In this document: in pieces, positions 1-9,240 of the stretch | Position numbering within the stretch: the first letter of the stretch is position 1 | Layout of the letters: each line of letters begins with the position of its first letter | Source: Nocardioides daeguensis | GTDB taxonomy: Bacteria > Actinomycetota > Actinomycetes > Propionibacteriales > Nocardioidaceae | Direction: 5' to 3' | Length of the DNA: 64,000 nt | NCBI RefSeq assembly: GCF_019192965.1 | Contig: NZ_JAHTKU010000025.1 | Location: 62,001 to 126,000, forward strand | Program-made: the position numbers and the translations under genes | Notes under the pieces: generated by a model | Database searches by the model: none | What the model was told of the DNA's origin: nothing | Seen by the model: only the letters and a program-made list of their open reading frames with translations

Positions 1-152
1 TCGTCTCGGTCGCGCGGGTCGACGAGGGACCGACGATGAAGCGCTGGCGTCCGCGTGCGCAGGGCCGGGCCACCCGGATCAACAAGCGCACCAGCCACAT
101 CACCATCGCGGTCCAGCCGGCCGATGTCGTCGCGAAGAAGGGCAAGAAGTAA
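1..152 (+). CDS. rplV: 50S ribosomal protein L22, C-terminal part (cut by window start)
   Basis: Only the last 49 codons are present, read from base 3 to a TAA at 150-152. The visible end ([17 protein letters not shown], then a TSHITIAV strand) is the conserved L22 segment that lines the peptide exit tunnel. A short Lys-rich tail follows. The stop shares its last base with the rpsC start, as expected inside the S10 operon. The identification rests on the fragment and on gene order. Confidence 0.93.
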   Translation, partial: VSVARVDEGPTMKRWRPRAQGRATRINKRTSHITIAVQPADVVAKKGKK

Positions 153-982
153 TGGGTCAGAAGATCAACCCGAACGGCTTCCGCCTCGGCATCTCGACCG
201 ACCACAAGTCGCGTTGGTACGCCGACAAGCTGTACAAGTCCTACGTCGGCGAGGACGTCGCGATCCGCAAGCTGCTCAGCAAGGGCATGGAGCGGGCCGG
301 CATCGCCAAGGTCGAGATCGAGCGCACCCGTGACCGGGTCCGCGTCGACATCCACACCGCGCGTCCGGGCATCGTCATCGGCCGCCGTGGCGCCGAGGCC
401 GACCGCATCCGCGGCGAGCTCGAGAAGCTCACCGGCAAGCAGGTCCAGCTGAACATCCTCGAGGTCAAGAACCCCGAGATCGACGCGCAGCTGGTCGCCC
501 AGGGTGTCGCCGAGCAGCTGTCGGGTCGTGTGCAGTTCCGCCGCGCGATGCGCAAGGCCATGCAGACCTCGATGCGCTCGGGTGCCAAGGGCATCCGGAT
601 CCAGTGCTCCGGTCGCCTCAACGGCGCCGAGATGTCGCGCACCGAGTTCTACCGCGAGGGCCGCGTTCCGCTGCACACGCTGCGTGCCGACATCGACTAC
701 GGCTTCTACGAGGCCCGCACGACCTTCGGCCGCATCGGCGTGAAGGTCTGGATCTACAAGGGCGAGGTCGCCGGTACCCGTGCCGAGCGCCAGGCCCAGG
801 CCGCTGCCCGCGCCGGTGTCCCCGGCCGCGGTGGCCGCCCCACCCGTGGTGGCGACCGTCCGACCCGTGGGTCGCGCGGCGACCGCCCGAACCGCTCGGA
901 CCGCAACGCCGAGGCTGCCGCTCCCGCGGACGCCGTCGAGGCTGCGCCGGCCGCCGAGCCGACCACCGGAACGGAGTCCTGA
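152..982 (+). CDS. rpsC: 30S ribosomal protein S3
   Basis: S3 of the 30S head, at the mRNA entry channel. The start [14 protein letters not shown] is the family signature. The KH-domain GxxG-type loop ([11 protein letters not shown]) lies near residue 75 and the C-terminal S3 domain runs to about residue 210. A low-complexity tail rich in Arg, Gly, then Ala/Pro/Glu fills about residues 215-276. Such tails are common in actinobacterial S3 and probably disordered. The ATG overlaps the rplV stop by one base; rplP follows after 3 bp. Confidence 0.98.
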   Translation: MGQKINPNGFRLGISTDHKSRWYADKLYKSYVGEDVAIRKLLSKGMERAGIAKVEIERTRDRVRVDIHTARPGIVIGRRGAEADRIRGELEKLTGKQVQLNILEVKNPEIDAQLVAQGVAEQLSGRVQFRRAMRKAMQTSMRSGAKGIRIQCSGRLNGAEMSRTEFYREGRVPLHTLRADIDYGFYEARTTFGRIGVKVWIYKGEVAGTRAERQAQAAARAGVPGRGGRPTRGGDRPTRGSRGDRPNRSDRNAEAAAPADAVEAAPAAEPTTGTES

Positions 983-985
983 CCC

Positions 986-1405
986 ATGTTGATGCCGCGT
1001 CGCGTCAAGCACCGCAAGCAGCACCACCCCAAGCGGTCGGGTGCTGCCAAGGGCGGTACGTCGCTCGCGTTCGGTGACTTCGGTATCCAGGCGCTGGAGG
1101 GTGCGTACGTCACCAACCGCCAGATCGAGTCGGCTCGTATCGCGATGACCCGCCACATCAAGCGTGGCGGAAAGGTCTGGATCAACATCTACCCGGACCG
1201 CCCGCTCACCAAGAAGCCGGCCGAGACCCGCATGGGCTCCGGTAAGGGCTCGCCCGAGTGGTGGGTCGCCAACGTCAAGCCGGGCCGTGTCATGTTCGAG
1301 CTCTCCGGCGTCCCGGAGGACATCGCTCGCGAGGCCATGCGTCGTGCGATCCACAAGCTGCCCATGAAGGCCCGTTTCATCACGCGAGAGGCTGGTGAGT
1401 TCTGA
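986..1405 (+). CDS. rplP: 50S ribosomal protein L16
   Basis: L16 helps organise the A-site tRNA environment on the 50S subunit. It has 139 residues, the usual length, starting [16 protein letters not shown] and carrying the family stretch [10 protein letters not shown] near residue 85. A second in-frame ATG lies two codons downstream, but the longer form matches the usual family start. The stop TGA overlaps the rpmC ATG by one base, consistent with coupled translation in the S10 operon. Confidence 0.98.
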   Translation: MLMPRRVKHRKQHHPKRSGAAKGGTSLAFGDFGIQALEGAYVTNRQIESARIAMTRHIKRGGKVWINIYPDRPLTKKPAETRMGSGKGSPEWWVANVKPGRVMFELSGVPEDIAREAMRRAIHKLPMKARFITREAGEF

Positions 1406-1641
1406 TGGCGAACGTCATCCGCGCCCACGAGCTGGACGAGCTCAACGACGTCGACCTCGAGGCCAAGCTGCGCGAGGCCAAGGAGGAGCTGTTCAACCTC
1501 CGCTTCCAGGCGGCCACCGGCCAGCTGGAGAGCCACGGTCGGCTCCGCACGGTCAAGAAGGACATCGCCCGGATCTACACCGTGGTGCGTGAGCGCGAGC
1601 TCGGCATCCGGACCGCCCCGGGTTCGGAGGAGGAGAACTGA
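1405..1641 (+). CDS. rpmC: 50S ribosomal protein L29
   Basis: A 78-residue, mostly helical protein of the 50S tunnel exit region, where L23 and L29 dock the signal recognition particle and trigger factor. The typical pattern [20 protein letters not shown] is present. One-base overlaps with rplP upstream and rpsQ downstream place it firmly in the S10 operon. Confidence 0.97.
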   Translation: MANVIRAHELDELNDVDLEAKLREAKEELFNLRFQAATGQLESHGRLRTVKKDIARIYTVVRERELGIRTAPGSEEEN

Positions 1642-1913
1642 TGAGCGAGTCCACTGAGACCGCGCGCAACGCCCGCAAGACCCGCGAGGGTCTCGTGGTC
1701 AGCGACAAGATGGACAAGACCGTCGTCGTGTCCGTCGAGGACCGCGTCAAGCACGCTCTGTACGGCAAGGTCATGCGCCGCAACACGCGGCTCAAGGCCC
1801 ACGACGAGCAGAACGAGGCCGGTGTCGGCGACCGCGTCCTCATCATGGAGACCCGCCCGCTGTCTGCCACCAAGCGCTGGCGCGTGGTGGAGATCCTCGA
1901 GCGCGCGAAGTAA
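1641..1913 (+). CDS. rpsQ: 30S ribosomal protein S17
   Basis: A 90-residue OB-fold primary 16S rRNA-binding protein. The motif [20 protein letters not shown], followed by [20 protein letters not shown], is diagnostic for S17. It is the last gene of the S10 operon. The next gene, rplN, starts 66 bp later after a perfect 9-bp hairpin, so S10 and spc transcripts may be partly separated here. Confidence 0.98.
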   Translation: MSESTETARNARKTREGLVVSDKMDKTVVVSVEDRVKHALYGKVMRRNTRLKAHDEQNEAGVGDRVLIMETRPLSATKRWRVVEILERAK

Positions 1914-1928
1914 ATCCGTTCGGCCAGG

Positions 1929-1952
1929 CTCAGACCCCTGTGAGGGTCTGAG
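1929..1952 (+). terminator. Perfect hairpin between the S10 and spc operons
   Basis: CTCAGACCC (1929-1937) and GGGTCTGAG (1944-1952) form a 9-bp perfect stem with a 6-base loop. No T-run follows, so it may be a weak terminator, an mRNA processing site or a 3'-end stabiliser. The SD-like AGGAGA just upstream of rplN comes about 20 nt later. Confidence 0.55.
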
Positions 1953-1979
1953 AACCGGCACGACAACCAGGAGAAATCG

Positions 1980-2348
1980 ATGATTCAGCAGGAGTCGCGA
2001 CTCAAGGTCGCCGACAACACCGGTGCCAAGGAGATCCTTTGCATCCGGGTGCTCGGCGGCTCCGGTCGTCGCTACGCCGGGATCGGCGACGTCATCGTCG
2101 CCACCGTGAAGGACGCCATTCCCGGCGGCAACGTCAAGAAGGGCGAGGTCGTCAAGGCCGTCGTCGTGCGCACCGTCAAGGAGCGCCGCCGGCCCGACGG
2201 CTCGTACATCCGGTTCGACGAGAACGCCGCGGTGATCCTCAAGAACGACGGCGAGCCCCGTGGTACCCGCATCTTCGGCCCCGTCGGCCGAGAGCTGCGT
2301 GAGAAGAAGTTCATGAAGATCATCTCGCTGGCTCCGGAGGTGCTGTGA
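1980..2348 (+). CDS. rplN: 50S ribosomal protein L14
   Basis: L14 is 122 residues, exactly the canonical length, starting [18 protein letters not shown]. It binds 23S rRNA and forms the intersubunit bridge with 16S h14; it also contacts L19. First gene of the spc operon, preceded by AGGAGA at a good SD distance. Its stop overlaps the start of rplX by one base. Confidence 0.98.
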   Translation: MIQQESRLKVADNTGAKEILCIRVLGGSGRRYAGIGDVIVATVKDAIPGGNVKKGEVVKAVVVRTVKERRRPDGSYIRFDENAAVILKNDGEPRGTRIFGPVGRELREKKFMKIISLAPEVL

Positions 2349-2743
2349 TGGCTGCCCGCAAGAAGTCCGAGCAGGTTCGCAAGAAGCCCAACCTGCGCGT
2401 CAAGAAGGGCGACACCGTCAAGGTCATCGCCGGCAAGGACAAGGGCGCCGAGGGCAAGATCATCAAGGTCCTCCGTGAGGAGGAGCGCGTGATCGTCGAG
2501 GGTGTCAACCGCATCAAGAAGCACACCAAGGTCGTCGACCAGGGGGGGCGTGCGGGGAACACCGGCGGCATCATCACCACCGAGGCCCCGATCCACGTGT
2601 CCAACGTGATGCTGGTCGAGGGCGACGGCGTGACCAAGGTCGGCTACAAGCGCGTGGACGTCACCAAGCGCCGCCCCGACGGTTCCGAGTACCCCTCGAC
2701 GCGCAGCGTGCGCGTCTCCCGCAAGACCGGGAAGGAGATCTGA
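2348..2743 (+). CDS. rplX: 50S ribosomal protein L24
   Basis: L24 is an assembly-initiator protein near the tunnel exit. A KOW motif ([21 protein letters not shown]) lies at about residues 17-37. The ATG at 2348 is chosen because it overlaps the rplN TGA by one base, as elsewhere in this operon; a GTG three bases earlier is less likely. At 131 residues it is longer than the common 100-110, with extra residues at both ends. Confidence 0.96.
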   Translation: MAARKKSEQVRKKPNLRVKKGDTVKVIAGKDKGAEGKIIKVLREEERVIVEGVNRIKKHTKVVDQGGRAGNTGGIITTEAPIHVSNVMLVEGDGVTKVGYKRVDVTKRRPDGSEYPSTRSVRVSRKTGKEI

Positions 2744-2744
2744 G

Positions 2745-3314
2745 ATGAGCGAGACCACCATCGAGAAGGTCACCCCTCGGCTCAAGACGAAGTACCGCGA
2801 GGAGATCCTCCCGGCGCTGAAGACCGAGTTCGAGATCGCCAACGTCATGCAGGTCCCCGGTCTGGTGAAGATCGTGGTCAACATGGGTGTCGGCGAGGCT
2901 GCTCGCGACTCGAAGCTGATCGAGGGCGCGGTCCGCGACCTCACCGCGATCACCGGCCAGAAGCCGGCCGTCACCAAGGCCCGCAAGTCCATCGCGCAGT
3001 TCAAGCTGCGTGAGGGCATGCCGATCGGCACGCACGTCACGCTGCGTGGCGACCGGATGTGGGAGTTCCTCGACCGGCTGCTGTCGCTCGCGCTGCCGCG
3101 CATCCGCGACTTCCGTGGCCTCTCGCCGAAGCAGTTCGACGGCCGCGGCAACTACACGTTCGGCCTGACCGAGCAGGTCATGTTCCACGAGATCGACCAG
3201 GACAAGGTTGACCGCCAGCGGGGCATGGACATCACCATCGTCACCACGGCGACCAACGACGAGCAGGGGCGCGCGCTGCTGAAGCAGCTCGGCTTCCCGT
3301 TCAAGGAGAACTGA
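2745..3314 (+). CDS. rplE: 50S ribosomal protein L5
   Basis: L5 (189 residues) binds 5S rRNA and contacts P-site tRNA and the 30S head. The sequence shows [32 protein letters not shown] and the C-terminal [19 protein letters not shown], all family signatures. It starts one base after the rplX stop, and the zinc-type rpsN ATG follows one base after its own stop. Confidence 0.98.
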
Positions 3315-3315
3315 C

Positions 3316-3501
3316 ATGGCGAAGACTGCGCTCAAGGTCAAGGCGGCCCGCAAGCCCAAGTTCGCGGTGCGCGGCTACACCCGTTGCCAGCGCTGCGGCC
3401 GGCCCAAGGCGGTCTACCGCAAGTTCGGCCTGTGCCGGATCTGCCTGCGGGAGATGGCCCACCGCGGCGAGCTGCCCGGCGTCACCAAGTCGAGCTGGTA
3501 A
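3316..3501 (+). CDS. rpsN: 30S ribosomal protein S14, zinc-binding type
   Basis: A 61-residue short S14 with two CxxC pairs (Cys24/Cys27 and Cys40/Cys43), so it is the zinc-ribbon (C+) type that assembles into the 30S head. This is the housekeeping form in spc operons of actinobacteria; zinc-free S14 paralogues are usually encoded elsewhere with Zur-regulated genes. It is followed by a 77-bp gap before rpsH. Confidence 0.97.
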
Positions 3502-3578
3502 CACCCAACCGTTGAAGGTCCACCTGCGAGCGGGCTTGCCCGCCGCGTGTGGAAACCACAGCAGAAAGAACACACATC

Positions 3579-3983
3579 ATGACGATGACTGACCCGATCG
3601 CAGACATGCTCACGCGTCTGCGCAACGCCAACCAGGCGTACCACGACGCGGTGACCATGCCGTACAGCAAGCTCAAGGAAGGCGTCGCGGAGATCCTCAA
3701 GCAGGAGGGTTACATCACCTCCTACTCCGTGGCCGACAACGAGAACGGCGTCGGCAAGCTGCTGACCGTCACCCTCAAGTACGGCCGCAACCGTGAGCGC
3801 TCGCTCGCCGGCGTGCGCCGCATCAGCAAGCCCGGTCTGCGGGTGTACGCCAAGCACACCGGCCTGCCGAAGGTTCTCGGCGGCCTGGGTGTGGCGATCA
3901 TCTCGACCAGCCAGGGTCTGCTGACCGACCGCCAGGCCAACCAGAAGGGCGTGGGTGGGGAAGTCCTCGCCTACGTCTGGTGA
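3579..3983 (+). CDS. rpsH: 30S ribosomal protein S8
   Basis: S8 is a primary 16S rRNA binder in the 30S platform; in E. coli it also represses spc operon translation. The ATG at 3579 gives [18 protein letters not shown] and 134 residues, the usual actinobacterial form. The C-terminal [20 protein letters not shown] is the rRNA-binding signature. A purine-rich stretch (GCAGAAAGAA) precedes the start. An upstream in-frame GTG at 3549 would add non-conserved residues and was not used. Confidence 0.97.
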   Translation: MTMTDPIADMLTRLRNANQAYHDAVTMPYSKLKEGVAEILKQEGYITSYSVADNENGVGKLLTVTLKYGRNRERSLAGVRRISKPGLRVYAKHTGLPKVLGGLGVAIISTSQGLLTDRQANQKGVGGEVLAYVW

Positions 3984-4005
3984 CAAGGGAAGGAGAGAGA
4001 AGAAC

Positions 4006-4545
4006 ATGTCGCGCATCGGCAAGCTCCCCGTCCCGGTCCCGGCTGGGGTCGACGTCCAGATCAACGGCTCCGACATCACGGTCAAGGGCCCGAAGGGCAC
4101 CCTGAGCCACACTGTGGTCGCTCCGATCACCGTCGAGAAGGGTGAGGGCGTTCTCGACGTCAAGCGCCCCGACGACGAGCGGCTCTCGAAGGCCTACCAC
4201 GGCCTGAGCCGCACGCTCATCAACAACATGGTCATCGGTGTCACCGAGGGCTACGAGAAGAAGCTCGAGATCGTGGGCGTCGGTTACCGCGTCCTCTCGA
4301 AGGGCCCGACCCAGCTGGAGTTCCAGCTCGGTTACTCGCACCCGATCATCTTCGACGCTCCCGAGGGCATCACCTTCACGGTGGAGGGCCCGACGAAGCT
4401 CGGCGTCGTCGGCATCGACAAGCAGTTGGTCGGCGAGGTCGCCGCCAACATCCGCAAGCTTCGCAAGCCCGAGCCCTACAAGGGCAAGGGTGTCCGGTAC
4501 TCCGGCGAGCATGTCCGCCGCAAGGTCGGAAAGGCTGGTAAGTGA
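4006..4545 (+). CDS. rplF: 50S ribosomal protein L6
   Basis: L6 (179 residues) sits near the sarcin-ricin loop. It starts [15 protein letters not shown] and contains the second-domain signature [15 protein letters not shown] near residue 152. The ATG is preceded by a strong SD (AAGGAGAG). An upstream in-frame start would run into rpsH and is rejected. rplR starts 2 bp after its stop. Confidence 0.98.
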   Translation: MSRIGKLPVPVPAGVDVQINGSDITVKGPKGTLSHTVVAPITVEKGEGVLDVKRPDDERLSKAYHGLSRTLINNMVIGVTEGYEKKLEIVGVGYRVLSKGPTQLEFQLGYSHPIIFDAPEGITFTVEGPTKLGVVGIDKQLVGEVAANIRKLRKPEPYKGKGVRYSGEHVRRKVGKAGK

Positions 4546-4547
4546 CC

Positions 4548-4931
4548 ATGGCGATCACCCTCAAGCACCAGCGGAACCTCTCGGCGCGCGCCAGCTCCAA
4601 GCTGCGCCGCCAGATCCGTGGCCGCAAGAAGATCTCCGGTACCGCCGAGCGTCCGCGCCTGGTGGTCACCCGGTCGAGCAAGCACATCACCGCCCAGGTC
4701 GTCGACGACCTGGTCGGCAAGACCCTCGTGTCTGCCTCGACCCTCGAGGGCGACCTGCGCGCCTTCGACGGCGACAAGACCGCCAAGGCGAAGAAGGTCG
4801 GCGAGCTCGTCGCCGCCCGCGCCAAGGAGCAGGGCGTCGAGTCGGTCGTCTTCGACCGGTCGGGCAACAAGTATCACGGTCGCATCGCGGCCCTGGCAGA
4901 TGGCGCCCGCGAGGGCGGCCTGACCTTCTGA
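4548..4931 (+). CDS. rplR: 50S ribosomal protein L18
   Basis: L18 (127 residues) binds 5S rRNA with L5 and L25 in the central protuberance. Family features include [18 protein letters not shown] and the C-terminal [14 protein letters not shown] with [11 protein letters not shown]. The ATG at 4548 is preferred to the GTG at 4542 that overlaps the rplF stop. Confidence 0.97.
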   Translation: MAITLKHQRNLSARASSKLRRQIRGRKKISGTAERPRLVVTRSSKHITAQVVDDLVGKTLVSASTLEGDLRAFDGDKTAKAKKVGELVAARAKEQGVESVVFDRSGNKYHGRIAALADGAREGGLTF

Positions 4932-4956
4932 CCGCGAACAGGACTGAGGAGAGATC

Positions 4957-5601
4957 ATGAGCGGACCCCAGCGCGGACAGCGTTCGGGCGGCGACCGTGG
5001 CGGCCGTGGTGGTCGTGACGGCGGTCGCGGTGGCGCCGAGAAGAGCCAGTACGTCGAGCGCGTCGTCGCGATCAACCGCGTCGCCAAGGTCGTGAAGGGC
5101 GGTCGTCGCTTCAGCTTCACCGCCCTGGTGATCGTCGGTGACGGCGACGGCCTGGTCGGCGTCGGCTACGGCAAGGCCAAGGAAGTTCCCGCGGCGATCG
5201 CCAAGGGCGTCGAGGAGGCGAAGAAGAACTTCTTCCGCGTCCCCCGCGTCCAGGGCACGATCCCGCACCCGGTCCAGGGTGAGAAGGCTGCCGGCGTGGT
5301 GTTCCTGCGTCCGGCCGCTCCCGGTACCGGTGTGATCGCGGGTGGCCCGGTGCGTGCGGTTCTCGAGTGCGCCGGCATCCACGACGTGCTCAGCAAGTCG
5401 CTGGGCTCGTCCAACCAGATCAACATCGTGCACGCGACCGTCGCGGCGCTCCAGATGCTGGAGCAGCCCGAGTCGGTGGCCGCGCGTCGTGGTCTGCCCG
5501 TCGAGCACGTCGCCCCGGCGGCGCTGCTCAAGGCCAAGGCCGAGGGCGAGGCCGCTGCGGCCGCCGCCAAGACCTCGGCGCCCGAGGCGGTGTCGATCTG
5601 A
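4957..5601 (+). CDS. rpsE: 30S ribosomal protein S5
   Basis: S5 contributes to decoding accuracy and to the mRNA entry channel. Residues 1-30 form a Gly/Arg-rich low-complexity extension, then the double-stranded RNA-binding domain ([29 protein letters not shown]) and the C-terminal S5 domain ([20 protein letters not shown]). It has 214 residues, longer than E. coli S5, with an Ala-rich tail. It is preceded by GAGGAGAG and its stop overlaps the rpmD ATG. Confidence 0.98.
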   Translation: MSGPQRGQRSGGDRGGRGGRDGGRGGAEKSQYVERVVAINRVAKVVKGGRRFSFTALVIVGDGDGLVGVGYGKAKEVPAAIAKGVEEAKKNFFRVPRVQGTIPHPVQGEKAAGVVFLRPAAPGTGVIAGGPVRAVLECAGIHDVLSKSLGSSNQINIVHATVAALQMLEQPESVAARRGLPVEHVAPAALLKAKAEGEAAAAAAKTSAPEAVSI

Positions 5602-5789
5602 TGGCACAGCTGAAGGTCCAGCAGACCAAGTCGAAGATCGGTGCCAAGGCCAACCAGCGTGAGACGCTGCGCAGCCTCGGCCTCAAGCGGATCGGCGACG
5701 TCGTGATCAAGGAGGACCGTCCCGAGATCCGGGGCATGGTCCACACCGTCCGTCACATGGTGACGGTCGAGGTCGTCGGAGGCGAGTGA
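5601..5789 (+). CDS. rpmD: 50S ribosomal protein L30
   Basis: A 62-residue bacterial-type L30 ([20 protein letters not shown], then [14 protein letters not shown]). It starts on the last base of the rpsE stop codon and ends 2 bp before the rplO ATG, in the canonical rpsE-rpmD-rplO order. Confidence 0.97.
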   Translation: MAQLKVQQTKSKIGAKANQRETLRSLGLKRIGDVVIKEDRPEIRGMVHTVRHMVTVEVVGGE

Positions 5790-5791
5790 CA

Positions 5792-6232
5792 ATGACGCTC
5801 AAGCTGCACCACCTGCGCCCCGCGCCGGGCGCCAAGACCGCCAAGACCCGCGTGGGTCGTGGTGAGGGCTCCAAGGGCAAGACCGCCGGACGTGGTACGA
5901 AGGGCACCAAGGCCCGCTACCAGGTCCCGGTCGCGTTCGAGGGTGGCCAGATGCCGCTGCACATGCGGCTCCCGAAGCTCAAGGGCTTCAAGAACCCCTT
6001 CAAGGTGACCTTCCAGGTCGTCAACCTCGACCGGATCAGCGCGCTGTTCCCCGAGGGCGGCGACGTCACCCCGGAGACGCTGGTCGCCAAGGGCGCCGTC
6101 CGCAAGGGCGAGCTCGTCAAGGTGCTCGGCCAGGGTGACCTGACGGTCAAGGTGTCGGTGAGCGCGAACGCGTTCTCGGCGTCGGCCAAGGAGAAGATCG
6201 AGGCTGCCGGCGGGACCATCACGGTCCTGTGA
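5792..6232 (+). CDS. rplO: 50S ribosomal protein L15
   Basis: L15 is a 23S rRNA-binding assembly protein. The Gly/Lys-rich N-terminal extension ([20 protein letters not shown], about residues 23-42) threads into 23S rRNA, and the globular part ([20 protein letters not shown]) follows. The ATG at 5792 gives [15 protein letters not shown] and 146 residues; a GTG at 5786 is less likely. It is the last ribosomal gene of the spc operon here and is followed by a large inverted repeat before secY. Confidence 0.97.
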   Translation: MTLKLHHLRPAPGAKTAKTRVGRGEGSKGKTAGRGTKGTKARYQVPVAFEGGQMPLHMRLPKLKGFKNPFKVTFQVVNLDRISALFPEGGDVTPETLVAKGAVRKGELVKVLGQGDLTVKVSVSANAFSASAKEKIEAAGGTITVL

Positions 6233-6240
6233 CGGCGCTG

Positions 6241-6290
6241 CGAGGGGCGCGTCGGCCCCGGGTGTTGCCCGGGTCTCGTCGCGCCCCTCG
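6241..6290 (+). terminator. Large inverted repeat between rplO and secY
   Basis: An 11-bp perfect outer stem (CGAGGGGCGCG 6241-6251 with CGCGCCCCTCG 6280-6290) encloses an inner CCCGGG/CCCGGG pairing. There is no T-run, as is common for actinobacterial terminators. It may end or attenuate the spc message before the secY-adk-map unit. Confidence 0.6.
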
Positions 6291-6392
6291 TGTCATCTCC
6301 ACGGTCTGCCCGGCGTCTCGCGCTGGCGGCTGTGTGCCCCCTGTTAGGCTTCCCGCTGGCCACAAGGCCAGCGATGAGAGAAGAGGACCCGC

Positions 6393-7706
6393 GTGCTCAC
6401 CGCGTTCGTGAACGCCTTCCGGACCCCGGACCTGCGGCGCAAGCTGCTGTTCGTCCTGATGATCATCGTCATCTTCAGGGCCGGATCGCAGATCCCGGCA
6501 CCTGGCGTGCATGTCTCCAACGTGGAGAAGTGCATCAAGGTGGTCGAGGAAGGCAGCAACGCCAGCCTCTACAGCCTGGTCAACCTTTTCTCCGGCGGAG
6601 CGCTCCTCCAGCTGACGATCTTCGCGCTCGGCATCATGCCGTACATCACCGCGAGCATCATCTTGCAGCTGCTCGTCGTGGTGATCCCGCGGCTCGAGGC
6701 CCTCAAGAAGGAGGGGCAGTCCGGGCAGACCAAGATCACCCAGTACACGCGCTACCTCACCCTGGGCCTCGCGGTCCTGCAGGCGACCGGCATCGTCGCC
6801 CTCGCGCGCACCGGCAACCTGCTCCAGGGCTGCGACAGCACGCAGTACCCGTTGTTGCACAGCAACGACACCAAGACCTTCCTCGTCATGGTCGTGACCA
6901 TGACCGCCGGCACGGCCGTCATCATGTGGCTCGGCGAGCTGATCACCGAGCGCGGTGTCGGCAACGGCATGTCCATCCTGATCTTCACCCAGGTCGTCGC
7001 GACGTTCCCGATCGCCCTGTGGCAGGTCAAGATCAGCCAGGGCTGGTGGACCTTCGGCATCGTGATCGTGATCGGGCTCGTGCTCGTGGCAGCGGTCATC
7101 CTGATCGAGCAGGCCCAGCGCCGGATCCCGGTGCAGTACGCCCGCCGGATGGTCGGGCGCAAGATGTTCGGGGGCAGCTCGACCTACATCCCGCTCAAGG
7201 TCAACCAGGCCGGCATCATCCCGGTCATCTTCGCCTCCTCGCTGCTCTACCTGCCGGCGATGGCGGTCCAGTTCAACCAGGAGAACCCCAACCAGTTCAT
7301 CCGGTGGGTCAACGAGTACCTCGTCGACCAGGGCCACCCGGTGCACATGGCGGCGTACTTCCTGCTGATCATCTTCTTCACCTACTTCTACGTGTCGATC
7401 ACCTTCAACCCGCAAGAGGTGGCCGACAACATGAAGAAGTACGGCGGCTTCATCCCCGGGATCCGGGCCGGCAAGCCGACCCAGGACTACCTGTCCTACG
7501 TCCTGTCCCGCATCACGCTGCCGGGCGCTCTCTACCTGGGTCTGATCTCGCTCGTACCGCTGATCGCGTTCGTGCTGATCAACGCCAACCAGAACTTCCC
7601 GTTCGGTGGCACGTCCATCCTGATCATGGTCGGCGTCGCACTCGACACGGTGAAGCAGATCGAGAGTCAGCTCCAGCAGCGCAACTACGAAGGATTCCTG
7701 CGTTGA
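6393..7706 (+). CDS. secY: Preprotein translocase subunit SecY
   Basis: SecY is the channel of the SecYEG protein translocase in the cytoplasmic membrane. The protein has 437 residues and ten hydrophobic segments. Family landmarks are FRAGSQIPAPGV in the first periplasmic part, YITASIILQLL, GIGNGMS-like ERGVGNGMSILIF, and FNPQEVADNMKKYGGFIPGI before the seventh helix region. The start is GTG at 6393 behind an AGAAGAGGA SD. Its TGA overlaps the TTG start of adk. Confidence 0.97.
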   Translation: MLTAFVNAFRTPDLRRKLLFVLMIIVIFRAGSQIPAPGVHVSNVEKCIKVVEEGSNASLYSLVNLFSGGALLQLTIFALGIMPYITASIILQLLVVVIPRLEALKKEGQSGQTKITQYTRYLTLGLAVLQATGIVALARTGNLLQGCDSTQYPLLHSNDTKTFLVMVVTMTAGTAVIMWLGELITERGVGNGMSILIFTQVVATFPIALWQVKISQGWWTFGIVIVIGLVLVAAVILIEQAQRRIPVQYARRMVGRKMFGGSSTYIPLKVNQAGIIPVIFASSLLYLPAMAVQFNQENPNQFIRWVNEYLVDQGHPVHMAAYFLLIIFFTYFYVSITFNPQEVADNMKKYGGFIPGIRAGKPTQDYLSYVLSRITLPGALYLGLISLVPLIAFVLINANQNFPFGGTSILIMVGVALDTVKQIESQLQQRNYEGFLR

Positions 7707-8278
7707 GGCTTCTGATCATGGGCCCGCCGGGCGCCGGCAAGGGCACCCAGGCGAAGGCCGTCGCCGACCACTTCGGCGTCCCGGCCATCTCCACCGGCGA
7801 CATCTTCCGCGCGAACGTCGGGCAGGGCACCCCGCTCGGCGTCGAGGCGAAGCGCTACATGGACGCCGGCGAGTACGTGCCCGACGAGGTCACCAACAAC
7901 ATGGTTCGCGACCGGATCGCCGAGCCGGACGCCGACAAGGGCTTCCTCCTCGACGGCTACCCGCGCACCCTGGCGCAGGTCACCGAGCTCGACAGCATGA
8001 TCGACGCGACCGGTCACCGGCTCGACGCGGTCCTCGTGCTCACCGTCGACCAGGACGCCGTCGTCGGCCGCCTGCTCAAGCGCGCCGAGATCGAGGGCCG
8101 TGCCGACGACACCGAGGACGTCATCCGGCGCCGCCTCGAGGTCTACGCCGAGGAGACCGAGCCGCTGATCGCGGTCTACGCGGAGCGCGGCCTGGTCGTC
8201 TCCGTCGACGGCATGGGCGAGATCGACGACGTCCAGCAGCGGATCTTCGACGCGCTCGACACCATCGCGCAGAGCTGA
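7703..8278 (+). CDS. adk: Adenylate kinase
   Basis: Catalyses ATP + AMP to 2 ADP. The P-loop GPPGAGKGT is at residues 7-15 and DGYPRT marks the AMP site near residue 84. The lid is short and lacks zinc-binding cysteines, so it is the short-lid form (191 residues). The start is TTG at 7703, overlapping the secY stop; the next in-frame ATG (7718) would remove the first beta strand before the P-loop. secY-adk-map is a conserved order and indicates cotranscription. Confidence 0.95.
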   Translation: MRLLIMGPPGAGKGTQAKAVADHFGVPAISTGDIFRANVGQGTPLGVEAKRYMDAGEYVPDEVTNNMVRDRIAEPDADKGFLLDGYPRTLAQVTELDSMIDATGHRLDAVLVLTVDQDAVVGRLLKRAEIEGRADDTEDVIRRRLEVYAEETEPLIAVYAERGLVVSVDGMGEIDDVQQRIFDALDTIAQS

Positions 8279-8288
8279 CCGGCCGCAC

Positions 8289-9131
8289 TTGTTCTTCGAC
8301 CAGCACCGGATCGAGATCAAGACGCCGGAGCAGGTGCGTGTGATGCGTGCGGCCGGCCTGGTGGTCGGCCGCACGCTCGCGCGGCTGCGCGAGGCGGTGC
8401 GTCCCGGCATCACCACGGGTGAGCTCGACGCCCTCGCGGAGCGGAGCATCCGGGAGCAGGGCGCCGTCCCGTCCTTCCTCGGGTACGGCGTGCCGCCGTT
8501 CCCGGCCACCATCTGCGCGTCGGTCAACGACGAGGTGGTGCACGGCATCCCGGGCAGCCGGGTGCTCGTCGAGGGCGACGCCATCTCGATCGACTGCGGC
8601 GCGATCGTGTTCGACGACTCGGGCCAGGGCTGGCACGGCGACGCCGCGATCACCGTCGCCGTCGGCAGCGTCCGTGACGAGGTGGCTGAGCTGATGCGGG
8701 TCACCGAGGAGTCCTTGTGGCGCGGTCTCGCCGCCGCCCGGATCGGTGGCCGGGTCGGCGACATCTCGCACGCGGTGGCGTCGTACGTCCGCAGCCAGGG
8801 TGTCTACGGCATCGTCGACGGCTACACCGGCCATGGCATCGGCACCTCGATGCACATGGAGCCCGACGTCCCCAACGAGGGACGTCCCGGCCGCGGCCCC
8901 CGGCTGCGTCAGGGCACCGCGCTGGCCGTCGAGCCGATGATCACCCTCGGCACCCACGACAGCGACGTCGCCGCCGACGACTGGACCGTCGTCACGACCG
9001 ACGGCAGCTGGGCCGCCCACTACGAGCACACCTTCGCGCTCACCGAGAACGGGGTGTGGGTGCTGACCGCGGAGGACGGCGGCCGTGCCCGCCTGGAGGC
9101 GCTCGGTGTGCCGTACGGAGGCACGGACTAG
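8289..9131 (+). CDS. map: Type I methionine aminopeptidase
   Basis: Removes the N-terminal methionine from nascent proteins. All five metal ligands can be placed: Asp in SIDCGAIV, Asp in WHGDAAIT, His in GHGIGTSMHMEP, Glu in AVEPMITLG and Glu near the end in LTENGVWVLT. It has 280 residues with no N-terminal zinc or SH3 extension. The start is TTG at 8289, 10 bp after adk. Downstream the usual neighbour infA is missing; it lies 13.5 kb away. Confidence 0.95.
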   Translation: MFFDQHRIEIKTPEQVRVMRAAGLVVGRTLARLREAVRPGITTGELDALAERSIREQGAVPSFLGYGVPPFPATICASVNDEVVHGIPGSRVLVEGDAISIDCGAIVFDDSGQGWHGDAAITVAVGSVRDEVAELMRVTEESLWRGLAAARIGGRVGDISHAVASYVRSQGVYGIVDGYTGHGIGTSMHMEPDVPNEGRPGRGPRLRQGTALAVEPMITLGTHDSDVAADDWTVVTTDGSWAAHYEHTFALTENGVWVLTAEDGGRARLEALGVPYGGTD

Positions 9132-9240
9132 GTCCGCGGGCCGTGCGGCCGCAGATCTTGGTGAGACATAGATAACTTCTCGCCATTCTTGGTCTGGTGA
9201 GCCCTTCTGGTCCCGTACCTTCTCCTCCGGGAGAGGGAGC

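Noticed and set aside
9132-9165. Terminator hairpin after map
   Set aside because: Only a 4-5 bp GGCCG/CGGCC stem is possible and no T-run follows; too weak to report as a terminator.
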